This document shows positions 25,822 to 37,173 of a stretch of DNA of 44,852 bases, one piece after another. A model generated the notes under the pieces. It saw only the letters and a list, made by a program, of their open reading frames with translations. It searched no databases and was not told the origin of the DNA. This DNA is from Mesostigma viride. Its lineage: Eukaryota > Streptophyta > Mesostigmatophyceae > Mesostigmatales > Mesostigmataceae. The position numbers and the translations under genes are program-made. Numbering within the stretch: the first letter of the stretch is position 1; each line of letters begins with the position of its first letter. The stretch covers positions 64,001-108,852 of the forward strand of contig RPFO01001712.1 of NCBI GenBank assembly GCA_009746045.1. Direction: 5' to 3'.

Positions 25822-28800
25822 TCAAGTCCCACCAGAAAAGGGGTCCATGAGCCCTTTGAGCACAGGGTATTGTAGCTCAGCCTTGCTCTCCAGCTTGGTG
25901 AGGGCGTCTGCTGGGTTGTCAACACCAGGCACATGTTCAAGATGAGCAAGGTAAGACATCTCCTTCAGCAACAAATAATCCAGATCCCTGCTCCTGGCGA
26001 GCTGTCTGTGCACAAACTGCACCATGCCCATGCTGTCTGTCTTGACCAGTGTGTGCAGCTGCAAGCTACAGGAAGCTACCTGACAGAGCTGGTAGAATAA
26101 CTCCCTGAGGTAAAGAGCAGTGTGTAGCCCCTCACATATTGCCCTGCACTCAGCAATGTCACTGCTGGGCGTCACCCTGTTCTGTAACCTACTGTACCAG
26201 CTGACCAGAGAAGTGTGCTCCTGTTGTAGTGTAATGAGTGCTGCTGCCCTACCCCTGACATCCGTCACCTTCCTGCTGTCCATGGAACTGTCCACAAAAA
26301 GCACCATGTTGATTGGTTTGTACAAGTCCACAGCTGCCAGTATGAGTGGAGGTGAGCTCCTGACAGACTCAACCACCTGCTCTGCCCCTACCTCAACCAG
26401 CTGAGCATCTGTGAGCCTACTCAGCACCAACAAATCTGGGGCACAAATGCTAGCTAGCCAAGCCAACATTCCCCTGATTGTGGCACACCTGGCCTGGGTA
26501 ATGGGCTGCTGGAGGGCATCAATGATCTGCTGAGGATAGTTGTTGCCACCCTCCATCTTGATAAACCAAGTGCCTGCCCTCTTGATCAGCGTGGCCTGCA
26601 TTCCACAAAATACCATGGGCTCATCCTGCTTCATGTGCTGGACCTTTCCTAACTCAAACCTCTTCTGGATCTTGGACAGTACTGAATCCACCCACTCAGG
26701 AGGCCCTAAAAGGTGCAGGTCATCTCCATGCAGAGATGCAAACACAGGCAACCCTTCATGAGTACTCTGGAACAAGCAAGGATCAACTGGAGACACAGTA
26801 AAGCCACAGTGAGTTTTCAGAAACTTTTCCAGGCTCTTTCTCCAGATGATAGGGCTGGACCTGAGACCCTCCAAACCCTTGAGTATTCTGAGATATTTTG
26901 ACTTGATCTCTGCTCTCCACACCTTGGGCACTGTTACAAAGAAGGGAGGGATATCACGCCACGTCTCCTTGGCCTGCTCCACATCACCCTTGAGAAAAGC
27001 CCTCTTGAAATCAATCAGCACAGAGCTGTACGCAATGCCCTTGACCAGGAAAGACAGATATATACACAGAACAATCCTCCAGGTATCATGCAGCATCCCA
27101 GGCGTATACAACTCCTCATCTGTCAGCTCCCCCGTGCCATGGTACTCAGTCACAACTGGCCTCACATGTGGCACCTGCACCCCGTCTATCTCCTTCAGCT
27201 TGAGCACAAACAAGAGCCTCAGCAACTGATGCTCCCTGGGCAACTCATCCACAGGCTCAGCACAGTTAGACACTATCCAGTCATGCCCACTGGAGACAAA
27301 CCCTAGAATCCATGCCTTAGCCATCTTGGGGCTTTGCATCAACTCTACCAACTGGTGCCAGGAAATAGGACTGTGACCAGCAATCTGGTACTTGTGCACC
27401 CCCAAGTCCCGTGGATCTAGGGTGGTTGGGATGATCAACAAGTCCTCAGCAATGGGCTCCTTGCCTTCAGGCCCCACACTCTGCTGCCCCTTCACAGCCT
27501 TGACTGCCACAGCTAGACCCTTGGAGTAGTGATATCTCTGGAGGGGCAAACTGCCGTGACCTTCTAGTGCAAGCTCATCTGCTGACAGAGTCACTCCTGG
27601 CATGCACAAGAAATTCTGGCCCAAAATGGCAGGCCCCTGGTACCCTTCCACCACACAGAACGCAGTGGGGACACCCAGGATAGGCACAGTCACTTCCCCT
27701 AGGATCTTCATTGTTACAGTGCCCGTAAAGTCACTCACTGCCCTGCAGCCAGCCTTATTCACCTTCAGGCCCTGAGCATCCTCCACCCTGATGATAGACA
27801 CCTCTGAGTTAGTATCCACTTCTAGGGTAGCAGCCCAGCAAGAACCCCATTCAGTCAACTTAGATACCTTGGGATCCTTGTGCTTGTTGAACATGAGCGA
27901 CCGGACAATGTCTGCCATGAGTGGCCTCTTGGACCCTGGTGCAGGCCCAGCCCCCGTTGGCTCCACCACAGGTGATGCAGTTGCCTCCTGCACCTCATCA
28001 TCATCAGAGGGATAGCCACCTCCCACGTCAGTGACAGGCACATCAACTACCTGGTCCTCAACCTGGCCCTCCAGCCAACACTGGGGTCCAGGCCCGTCTG
28101 CAGGCCAGATTGCATGTGGCTTGCGTTCCTTGACGTTGGCCCAGCTCAACCTGTAAACATGCCTGGGATTACTCTCCAAGGCCACAAGGCAGGAACGATT
28201 GGCATCTTCCACACAGGTCACCACCCCGTTCTGCCACTTGCCCCTTTTGCCCTGCATTGATGGCTCCTTCCACATTCTGACCTTCAGCCCCACCTGAGGC
28301 CTCAGCACATTCCAGCCCCTATCCTTGCGTCTCAACTGAGCAAACACCCTGTCTGCTTTCCTCAAGCATGCTTGGACCACTTCCTGGGCTAGCATCCCAA
28401 ACTGCAGTGCTACAGGATTGACAGCCACCCCGTCATAATAGTAGTTTATTCTGAGGTTCAGCTGTTCTTCCACCTGCCTGGTCCACGCTGCCCTCTCCAA
28501 AGCAGATGCTACCAGTGGCACCTTAGGTTCTGCCAGCACTACGGTCTTGACCTCCCTGATGGATCTCTCCACAGCACCTTGCTGTCCATGGCTCTCCCTG
28601 GGCGTGACCAGCAGCTTGCATGGCAGTTGCTCCTGCTGTGACAGTAGGCACTCAAACTGAATATCAGCCTGTACTGTCTTGTACACCCCAAAGCCTGGTA
28701 AGAGAGTCTGCAAGCCCAGCAGCAGGGTATTCCCCTTCATATCTGGCAGAATCTGGAGCAGCCTGTACCTGCTAAATCTGTCCACTGCCACCAAAATGTA

Positions 28801-29358
28801 TAAGCCCCTGATATGCTGGACGTCTACCTGGATGTCCCCCTTCTCCCTGGCAGGCTCCCTAGCATGGGACCTTGGCTTCTTGGCAGCATTCTCCTTACAA
28901 GCACATTGCTCAGCTGCAGCCCTGCATGCTTCCCTCAGTGGCTCATCTCCAATCTTCCAACCAAACATCTCAGCCATGGCTGTGTGACCAAAGATATTGT
29001 GCAGCCTGCGTCCAGCATCCGTGTAGCTCAGTTGCCTAGCCAGATTACGCACCTGGGAAGACGCCTGGACGGGCCCTGCGTGTGAGGACGCAACATCCAC
29101 CTTCTGCATCTTGGATCCAGAGGACCCAGCAGACCCTCCCAGCAGAGCATCTAGGCTCCCAGAGCCAACCCTGTCTGGGGACCCTCCACCTGTTGACAGT
29201 TGAGGGGATTGTTGTGCTGCAGCATGCATGCAATCTTGTGGAATGAGAACATCAGTACACCCCTGGTGCTGATCAGAGGTGGCACCCTGCCCAGATTTAT
29301 TTACATGTGAAGCTGTGTCCCCACAGGGTGTCTCACTATGTACACGGGACTGCTTCAC
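25822..29358 (-). CDS. Element A pol: integrase, protease-like, RT and RNase H, 1178 aa
   Basis: Domains in order are as follows. A HHCC zinc finger spans 120-154 (H120, H125, C152, C154). The integrase core has D179, D232 and E264 (VDVQ, ADIQF, AVERS). A retropepsin-like segment has EVDTNSEVSII at 513-523 and GPAILGQNFL at 575-584. The reverse transcriptase has LIDFKRAFLKG (D783) and SLHGDDLHL (877-880, HGDD in place of the usual YVDD). A Copia-type RNase H has D1023, E1070 and D1108, and ends VPGVDNPADALTK. The protease between integrase and RT differs from the normal Copia order (protease first). The frame opens with GTG at 29358 but is in phase with the gag zinc-knuckle frame, from which one TGA (29362-29364) separates it. 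That points to stop readthrough, or a single mutation. Confidence 0.9.
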   Translation of the reverse strand: MKQSRVHSETPCGDTASHVNKSGQGATSDQHQGCTDVLIPQDCMHAAAQQSPQLSTGGGSPDRVGSGSLDALLGGSAGSSGSKMQKVDVASSHAGPVQASSQVRNLARQLSYTDAGRRLHNIFGHTAMAEMFGWKIGDEPLREACRAAAEQCACKENAAKKPRSHAREPAREKGDIQVDVQHIRGLYILVAVDRFSRYRLLQILPDMKGNTLLLGLQTLLPGFGVYKTVQADIQFECLLSQQEQLPCKLLVTPRESHGQQGAVERSIREVKTVVLAEPKVPLVASALERAAWTRQVEEQLNLRINYYYDGVAVNPVALQFGMLAQEVVQACLRKADRVFAQLRRKDRGWNVLRPQVGLKVRMWKEPSMQGKRGKWQNGVVTCVEDANRSCLVALESNPRHVYRLSWANVKERKPHAIWPADGPGPQCWLEGQVEDQVVDVPVTDVGGGYPSDDDEVQEATASPVVEPTGAGPAPGSKRPLMADIVRSLMFNKHKDPKVSKLTEWGSCWAATLEVDTNSEVSIIRVEDAQGLKVNKAGCRAVSDFTGTVTMKILGEVTVPILGVPTAFCVVEGYQGPAILGQNFLCMPGVTLSADELALEGHGSLPLQRYHYSKGLAVAVKAVKGQQSVGPEGKEPIAEDLLIIPTTLDPRDLGVHKYQIAGHSPISWHQLVELMQSPKMAKAWILGFVSSGHDWIVSNCAEPVDELPREHQLLRLLFVLKLKEIDGVQVPHVRPVVTEYHGTGELTDEELYTPGMLHDTWRIVLCIYLSFLVKGIAYSSVLIDFKRAFLKGDVEQAKETWRDIPPFFVTVPKVWRAEIKSKYLRILKGLEGLRSSPIIWRKSLEKFLKTHCGFTVSPVDPCLFQSTHEGLPVFASLHGDDLHLLGPPEWVDSVLSKIQKRFELGKVQHMKQDEPMVFCGMQATLIKRAGTWFIKMEGGNNYPQQIIDALQQPITQARCATIRGMLAWLASICAPDLLVLSRLTDAQLVEVGAEQVVESVRSSPPLILAAVDLYKPINMVLFVDSSMDSRKVTDVRGRAAALITLQQEHTSLVSWYSRLQNRVTPSSDIAECRAICEGLHTALYLRELFYQLCQVASCSLQLHTLVKTDSMGMVQFVHRQLARSRDLDYLLLKEMSYLAHLEHVPGVDNPADALTKLESKAELQYPVLKGLMDPFSGGT

Positions 29359-29946
29359 TAGTCACTTCTGATCAGACTGCCCCTTCTTCTTGTTTGGGCA
29401 ATCCCTCTTCCAGTGACCTTCCTTGCCACAAGCAAAACACTTGCTCTTGCCAGACCCTCCCCTGGGGCCTTGCTGTCCTGCTTGTTCTGGTTGCCTGAGG
29501 CCTGATTGTTATTCTGCCCCTGGCCACCACCCTTACCCTGCTGATGGCTATTACGGTTGCCAGACTGGTTCCCCTGACTCTGGTTCCCCTGCTGACCTCC
29601 TCCACCACCCTGGTTCTGCTCCTTCTGGGCCTGCTTCCTTCTCCTGCTACCATACCGTGTCCCAGATGGGGTACGGTTCTTGCCCTGGCTAGCCTGAGAC
29701 GCTGACCCTCCCTGAGAACTGATACCCTTGCAGGTAGGGACCCGGGTCCTGAAGTTTAGTATCACACGCTTCAGAGCCCCCCAGGTGCCATCAGTGAGAT
29801 CACAGAGCTGCCTAGCAGTAGCCCTACCTTCCTCTGACAAGCCCATCTTATCAAAGAAGTGGTCTGCTGCTGCCCTGACTGTCACACTGAAGCCCTGCTT
29901 CTTGCCTGCCTCCACAATCAACTCAAACCTGGCCAGCTCAGCAGCC
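29358..29946 (-). pseudogene. Element A gag, C-terminal part (after element B)
   Basis: This portion continues the gag frame from 37788 after removal of element B. It encodes a helical domain (LARFELIVEAGKKQGF...) and a Gln/Gly/Asn-rich linker. A CCHC zinc knuckle (CFACGKEGHWKRDC, near 29406-29447) lies in a neighbouring frame, so one indel has occurred in the Gly/Pro-rich stretch before it. The knuckle frame ends at TGA 29362-29364, and pol follows in that same frame. Gag proteins form the virus-like particle that packages element RNA. Confidence 0.8.
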
Positions 29947-29951
29947 ACCTC

Positions 29952-30567
29952 AGTTAACGTAAAGGATTTACGTTAGGTGGATAGAGATTGTTACGCTCTT
30001 TCCAACGGCACCTTAAACGCCTCATTTGGATACGGGACGTAAAAGTTATGACGTTTCCTAGGCTGTGCCGACAGTACCCGGCGCGCCACTGTGGGCGCGT
30101 ACGGACACAGGATGTACAAGTGTCACTTTGATAGTCCGCAGGACGTTGACAGGACTTGTACAGGACTTGATAGTCAATTGATAGGTAGGCGTGCTGTAGC
30201 GCGCCAGGACCTATGAGACAATTGGTGCTGAGTAATGTACGGATAGGTCCACAGGACTAGCCGTATGGACAATTGATAGATCTGCGCGCCAAAGGCGTGC
30301 CAGAGTCTGTGTAATCAATTGATTGACAGTTCAGCTGTGACAGTGCAGCTGAATACTTGGACGCGTCCCTAGCAAGCTATATGTGTGACTTGGTCGCACC
30401 GGGACGCTAGCTCTTGCGTGCACGCTCTCTTGGCATAACGACCCTGTCGTCTGTGCTACGTGCAGTCTCGGACTTGACGTGACTTACGTCTGTGTTTGCT
30501 CATTATAATAAAGGCAACTTTCCTGCAAGAGCCATGGATTCCCTCGGTGGTAAACTCTCATTCAACT
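29952..30567 (+). repeat. Element B, 5' LTR
   Basis: 616 bp starting AGTTAACG and ending TTCAACT, with an AATAAA signal at 30507-30512. It shares CTTTCCAACGGCAC and AAACGCCTCATTTGG with the element A LTR, indicating related U3 regions. Confidence 0.94.
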
Positions 30568-30594
30568 CGTATTACAATCTTCGTACCAAGAAAA

Positions 30595-31380
30595 ATGCCG
30601 GACTCGATGGAGTTCCGCATTCCGAGGGATTCTGAAATTTTGGGCAGTCCAGCGGACATCGCCGAATCTCCGGCTGGTCCTTCGACGACTCCTGTTCGTG
30701 AAGATCGTCCGGTTCTTAATCCGGCGTGGCAGCGTGTTGTTGACCAGGCGGTAGCGTCCAGTGCGGAGCTACGCGCTCAGCAGCAGGCACTGCTGCAAAA
30801 CCTACGACTGCCGCCCCCGCCTCCGCAACCTTCGATTGTTTCGGGGTTTCGCGATTACCTTGATTCCATTCGAGCTTTGCTCGCGGACTTCGAGGTCCAT
30901 ACCCGGGCGGGGTTGCAAGCGCCCAGCGCGGTTGCCGAGGTCTCTGAGGAGATCGACAACGCGGTTTCATCGCTTACAGGTTACCAGCGCAATCTCGCTA
31001 ACTGGCTGTCGGTTCGTTCGGGCGTCATTCCGACGATTACGACCAACCTGTTTCAAGACCTTGCGATTCTGCAGTTGCTGTCGCGAGGCTTCCGGACGCG
31101 TGAGCGGCAATTGCTGCTCAATCTTGTCGCGTTCTTGTCTGCATTGCGAGAGTGGGCGCCGGACGGGTGGGATTTTCTAACGATTCTTACCAACCCGCTC
31201 CGCATCGTCACCCGCCGCCGTCGTCGCCGCATTGATCCGGTGACGGGACGTCGGTTGGACCCCATCGTCATCGAAACTCCGGTGACGATTGAGGTTGGGC
31301 AAGGCCAGGAGGCGCCTGCGCCTGTCGCCAACGATCCAATTTACGACTACGACTACTGCGATTTTCGTGGTCTCGACTGA
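30595..31380 (+). CDS. Element B ORF1: unknown protein before gag, 261 aa
   Basis: The ATG at 30595 is 27 bp inside the 5' LTR boundary. The protein has a Pro/Ser-rich N-terminus, a helical core of about residues 80-200, an Arg-rich stretch (TRRRRRRIDP) near 212, and an acidic Tyr-rich end (IYDYDYCDF). It has no zinc knuckle, protease, integrase or membrane segment. Element A has an ORF in the same place. The two share a loose pattern (a helical L.....LA core with T.....F or L.LL.. spacing, NP[LF].I.TR, and a Tyr/Asp-rich end), so they may be homologous. The intact frame in an otherwise decayed element is notable. The function is unknown. Confidence 0.75.
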   Translation: MPDSMEFRIPRDSEILGSPADIAESPAGPSTTPVREDRPVLNPAWQRVVDQAVASSAELRAQQQALLQNLRLPPPPPQPSIVSGFRDYLDSIRALLADFEVHTRAGLQAPSAVAEVSEEIDNAVSSLTGYQRNLANWLSVRSGVIPTITTNLFQDLAILQLLSRGFRTRERQLLLNLVAFLSALREWAPDGWDFLTILTNPLRIVTRRRRRRIDPVTGRRLDPIVIETPVTIEVGQGQEAPAPVANDPIYDYDYCDFRGLD

Positions 31381-31502
31381 ATTCGGCATGGTGGCGCGGT
31401 CGGCACCGGGGCAGGCGGCTTTTTGACAGATTGTACATATCTACCTGTCTTTTGTTTTCCAGCTGCTTAGCTCAGGGCCATACACAGCTAGTGTAGTTTA
31501 CC

Positions 31503-32694
31503 ATGGCTGAGGGACGCCGTAGCAAGGGCCTAGCCAGTGGGAATAATAATGGGGGTGCTGGTAGCGGGACCGCTCACGTAGATGACGTGGGGGTCACCGG
31601 AGAGATTACTAATATCCTTTGAATAATAATACTACACATGCTGTTTCTGGATATGATCTCACCACCAGGGTCTATTATTGTTAATCAGCTGCAACCTGTC
31701 ACTTCAGACTCTAAGCCAAAGCAGGCAGAGGAGTTTGTGGAAGGACTAGAGGGGTTTCCAAGTTTGTACGGGGTACAAACTATTATCAGATCTGGATAGG
31801 CAGCCAGACTTTTGGCAAGTGCACAGATCAGATTAAAGACCTCACTAGAGAGTGCAAGAAGGCCAACAAGGCCTGGGCAGTCTACGTGCTGAGCTGAGGA
31901 GCTGCTAGAGGATCAGCGAAGAAGTGGGGATCCATTGGCAGGATAAATACCAAGGGTGGGAGGTCAAGGGGACCTCATCCAGAACTTCCTTAGCTATTGT
32001 AAAATGGTTGAGGAGGGCAGGGCTCACGGCTTCAATGTCAGACAGCATAGCCCTGACAAACTGGCTCAAGGTTTCTGGGCTGGACAAGGCAACACGTGGC
32101 TCTTTAAAGGTCATGTGTGCCCCACACTCTACCCTCAAGGCCTACAAGGTCATAATCAAACAAGCACTCGAGGCAGAGGAGCTGTTTGAGGGTGGAATGC
32201 CAGCTGTGAAGGCTACCCACGCAGGTGGGCGTGCCCAGGGGGGCTCCAAGACGTCTGAGGCTGACAGAAGCCAAGGAGGACGTGGGGGCAACCACAACAA
32301 GCGGAAGGCCAACCATTCACCCGACCCTGACGGAGGTCACATGCCAAGTCGGTGTTCAGGAGTGGGTGGTAAGCCCAGGCAGGGTAACGCGCCTGACAAC
32401 GGGGGAGGAGGCCAGGGCAAGTCAAAGATCCAGTGCTACCTGTGCAAGGGGTGGGGGCACATCAAGAAGGAGTGTCCCAGCTTCAAGAAGACCCAGGGCC
32501 AGGGCAGCAACAAGAAAACAACAACAACAAGAAGAACAACAACAAGTCCCAGGCAGGCCAGCCTTCAAAGGGCAGTCAGCAAGAAGACAACAAGGAGCAG
32601 TGACTGTCTGAGGCAACCCCTACACACCTTAATTCACCCAGGGGGAGGCCAGGTGCTCCAATGCAGATTTTATATCTGGGCAACAAGAGGGTGA
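31503..32694 (+). pseudogene. Element B gag, degraded
   Basis: The ATG at 31503 (MAEGRRSKG...) starts a frame that stops after about 39 codons. Gag-like fragments continue in other frames with several stops until about 31920, after which 31924-32694 is open. That last part ends in a CCHC zinc knuckle (CYLCKGWGHIKKEC) and a Lys/Thr-rich tail. Multiple lesions mean no functional Gag from this copy. Confidence 0.75.
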
Positions 32695-32743
32695 TCTCCA
32701 GGTTCATGGTGGCCCCAGGTCACCTGGAGAGGTACAGGTTCCT

Positions 32744-35700
32744 ATGAAGACGTCCTTGACAGCTGGTGCAGCTGTAAGAATGTCTGACCCCATGCATCCT
32801 CGTGCTGGGCACGAGGGTGGACCTCTCATTTTGAGAGAAACCAATGTACAACCACAGAGGGGTGTGAAGGCCTCTGGTGGTATGCATGTGGTCCCTGCTG
32901 GCGGTCCAGGTGTTGGGCATGAGCAGGGTGACTCAGACTCTGAGTCAGAACAGGATGGAAGACAGCATGGTGATGCTGGACAACCTGACAGCACAGTCCT
33001 GACTGTGCCAGGGACTGCTTCCTCTGTGTACCAGGAGTTGGGTGCCCGAATCCACAACATGTTTGGGCATGCCACTTCTCTGTCAAACAACTTTGCCTTC
33101 CGTATGGGCAGGGCACCCCTTCTTAAGGCGTGTCAGCAAGCTGCCTCACGGTGTAAGTGCCAGTTGTCCTCCAACAAGCCCAGGAAATCACATGCCAAAG
33201 CTCTACCTCAGAGCATTGGTGATCTGCAGTGTGATATCCAACACATCAGGGGCATGCAACTGTTGGTGTGCGTGGACAGGTACACAAAATACAAGGTGCT
33301 GGAGCATTTACCTTCTATGAAGAACAGGTACTTGCTGGCTGCCCTGCAGAATGTAAGAGCCAAGTTTCCTACCACAAGGATCCAGGTGGACATGCAGTTT
33401 CAGCATCTCAAGGGTGATCCCACCCTTCCTGAGTTGCTGGTTACACCTAGGGAGGCTCATGGGCAGCAGGGTGCTATAGAGAGGGCAATCCAGGAGGTCA
33501 AGAAATTGATCATCTCTGAAGACTGGGTACCCTTGTCTGCACCTGCACTTGTCAGGAGTGCATGGCTGAGGAACGTGGAGCAGCAGCTGAACAGCAGGGT
33601 TAACTTCTACTATGATGGAGTTGCTGTCAGCCCAATGGGTCTATATCATGGCCTGTGCCCACCACATGTGCTGGAGGGCTGGAAACATGCTGCACATGTC
33701 ACCTTTGCCAAGCTGAGGGAGAAGGACCGGGGTTGGAAGATGCTGGAGCCACAAGTGGGTCAGAAGGTCCTAGCTTGGAAGGAACCTAGCCTTTATGGCA
33801 AACGTGGTAGCTGGAGTCCTGGGGTGGTTACCCAGGTTGATGAAGCTAGCCACGCATGCTTGGTCAGCATGGAGGACGAACCAAAGCATGTGCACCGGCT
33901 GAGTTGGTCATATGTCAAGCCTAACCTGATGAATGAGGGCAGTCAGGCACAAGGCTCACAGGATCTGCAGGATTTTCAGGTCCCAAGTGACATCACTGAT
34001 GCAACGACCACATCTGTTGCAGGGGAATCTGTCAGCCCTGGCCAGGTTGCAGAGGTACCTGTTGAACAGGCTGCAAGGTCAACAGCTGGGGAGTCAACTG
34101 TCAAGCCCAAGGCTCTAACCAAGCCCAGGGGGACAAGTTTGGCTGGATTAATTGGGGCTCTGCAAAGGGCCAAGAAGCAGCCCAAGGTAGCCAAGCTCAG
34201 GTGGCATGGCAATCTGGGGCTGGACACTGCCTTAGAGGTAGACACTAATTCTCAGGTTTCCATCATTGGGACCAGAGCTGCAGCAGGGTACAGCATGACT
34301 GAACCCAGCTATCAGTTTGTGTCTGACTTCAGTGGCGGGGTACACGTGAAGGTACTGGGTGAGGTATCATTCCTATCCTTGGACAGGACACTGCTTTTTG
34401 TGTCTTGGAGGGCTATCAGGGACCTGCTCTTCTGGGGCAGAATTTCCTATGCCAGGATGGGGTAGTGATCACGTCCTCTCTCCTGACTAAGGAAGGGGCT
34501 GGTCAGGTCCCACTGATTAATTTCAGGACCACTCACCTATCACGTGCAGTAACCAGGACGGTTAAGCGTGTGCAAGTGTGCCAGGGGCAGGAGCCCTTGG
34601 TTGATGACCTCATATTGCCAGCTGCTAGTCATCCAAGCAGTTTGGGCATTGGTCCTCACTCACTTGCTGGACACAGCCCTATCAACTACCAAGGCCTGGT
34701 GAAGCTCATGTCCTCTCCCATTATGTGTCCCCAGGTCACACTGGGTCTGATTAAATCTGGGGAGGACTGGATCTCCAAGAAATGCGTGGAACCTGTCAAT
34801 GACCTGCCTCCTGCACGACGTCTACTCAAGCTCAAGTTTGTCATCAAGATGAAGGAGGTGGACGGGGTCAAGGTACCACACGTCAGGCCAGTACTGAATG
34901 AGTTCAAGGGTACTGGTGAGTGCACCGCTGAGGAGTTGTATACCCCTGGCATGCTGCATGACACTTGGAGGCTGCTGCTGTGTGTATTTCTAGGCCTTCT
35001 CAACAAGGGCTTGGACTATGGCTCAGTGGTGGTAGACTTCAAGAGGGCATTTCTGGAGGGGATGCAGATGTGGCACAGGAAAAGTGGGAGGGCAAGACGC
35101 CTTTCTATGTCAGGGTGCCTGCTGTATGGAAAAGGGACATTCACACTGAGTTCCTTAAAATCCTCAAGGGCCTGGAGGGCCTGAGGTCAAGTCCAATAAT
35201 CTGGAGGGAGACTCTCAACCGTTTCCTGAAGGAGCATTGCAACTTGAAGGTCTCTCCTGTAGACCCCTGTCTGTTTCTGGGGCAATGGGAAGGCCTACCA
35301 GTGTATGCTTCGCTGCACGGGGATGACCTACATCTGATAGCTCCCACGTCGTGGCTTAAGGAGCTGATCTCCATCATTAAGTCCAAGTTTCCTCTGGGTA
35401 GGGAGCAATGGCAGGTGGAGAATGAGCCTCTGCTGTTTGTGGGCATGGAGGCCACACTGGTGAAGAAGGGGGGGAGTGGCGTATGCTGCTGGTGGGGGGC
35501 AACGATTATCAAGAGACCCTCATTAGCAAGCTTCCTCCAGTCATCACACAGGCACTGTGTCCCATGGTGAGGGGCATGGTTGCTTGGGTGGCAGGCATTT
35601 CCAGGCCAGACCTTATGGTCATAGCCAGGTTGCCTGATGACATGCTGACAGAGCTAGGGTCTGCCAAGGTGGCTGATCAGGTCAGGGCTTCGTCTGGCAT

Positions 35701-36226
35701 TCTGTTGTCTGCAGTGGATTTATCACAACCCATTTGCATGGAGCTGTATGTGGATAGCTCAATGGACAGCAGGCAGGTCTCCAAGGTCAGGGGCAGGGCT
35801 GCAGGGCTCTTTGTGCTCAGACAGGAAGGCCTGGGGAGTTTGGTGAGCTGGTTTAGTCGCCTGCACAAACGGGTGGCTGTCAGCAGTGATGTGGCAGAAT
35901 GCAGGGCTATTTGTGAAGGCATTCACACAAGCCTTTATCTGAAGGAGTTGCTTCATCAGATGACTTCTAACACTCCTTGGCCACTTCAGGTTACCACTCT
36001 TCTAAAAACAGACTCCATGGGGATGGTGCAGTTTGTGCACAGGCAGATGGCCAGAAGTAGGGACTTGGATTATCTCCTTCTTAAGGAATTGTCCTCCTTG
36101 GCCAATATTGAGCATATCCCTGGGGTTGACAATCCTGCTGATGCTTTGACCAAGCTAGTGCAGAAGGCAGCAGTGCAATACAAGGTTCTTCAGTCTCTGA
36201 TGGACCCATCTCAGCAAGCTGTCTAA
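32744..36226 (+). pseudogene. Element B pol: integrase, protease-like, RT and RNase H, frame-broken
   Basis: The domain order equals that of element A. A HHCC finger (HNMFGHAT...CKC) is followed by an integrase with D, D and E (QCDIQH, QVDMQF, AIERAI). The protease-like EVDTNSQVSIIG then leads to GPALLGQNFL. The RT has VVDFKRAFLEG and SLHGDDLHL, and the RNase H has VDSSMDSRQ and ends in VPGVDNPADALTK. The frame changes at about 34400-34465 (in the protease), near 35055 (just after the first RT Asp) and at 35480-35570 (between RT and RNase H). The enzyme cannot be made from this copy as sequenced. Confidence 0.88.
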
Positions 36227-37173
36227 GCTGGTGCCTGGTTATAGGGCATTGGAGAGCAGATTGTGTGGTAGTGTCAGCATTGTGACTGGCATAATACCTG
36301 TATTTTAGTCTGTACTAAGGCTCATGGACCATGGTACACTCACTCTGATTTTAATCAGGATACAGCCAGGTTTTGGCTGGGGTTCATGCTGTTGACTACA
36401 CAAGGTTGACAGGTCCATTACAGACCATGTATTCTATTTAAAAAATGTATATTTGTACATACCTCTCACAATGGTCTGGGAACCTTTATTCTGGGGTTTA
36501 TAGGGCGGGGTTCGATTCCCTGGTATTATGTTTCTACAAGCTGGCCTGCTCAGGTGTTTTACCTGTTCAGACTTCCCTAGTTCCCCAGGGCAGGATTTAA
36601 TTGTTGCCTATGTGTTTCATTTTGTCATTTGTTTGCTGTGGCAATTTATCATCTGACAAGTAGACGGGCGCCATAAGACGGGCGCCAATACTAACCTGTT
36701 GAGAGTATGACGGGGAAACTATTGTAATACGTCTTACTTTGTCAAGTGGTATTTCAATTGTCATGGATTTATTGTGCTTATATTGAATATGTACTGGGTT
36801 TTATGGGATTAGTATCTGGGATTAATGTAACTCACCGCCAGAAGGTCATTGTACTGGAGGCTCTACCGAGGTGATGGGATTAATTCCTGGAGAAGACCTC
36901 ATAGAATTAACCTGTATGTATTTAATTTTGTGTGTTCTAATATCTGGTGGTACTCTGTAATGCCACTTCCATAGGTTTTTATCCATTTCTCATGAAATGG
37001 TTTTCCCTGTGGCAGATCTGTTTCTTTTCCAGTTCCTTAAAAGAAAGGGCTGGGGGAATGGCATTGGCCATTAAAGACATCTGTTCAAGCTTCAAGCTGG
37101 AGTGAAGGACATTTCAAGCTACTTCAAGGGTCCCTGGCAGGGGATGTGATCCCTAAAGAAAAGAAGGGATTGG
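36227..37173 (+). other. Element B 3' non-coding region with conserved motifs
   Basis: No coding frame is present. GGGGTTCGATTCCCTGG at 36507-36523 (T-arm-like hairpin) and two GGGCGCCA words at 36666 and 36680 (14 bp apart) match element A's 3' region in sequence, order and spacing. AT-rich sequence follows, then the polypurine tract next to the LTR. Confidence 0.7.
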
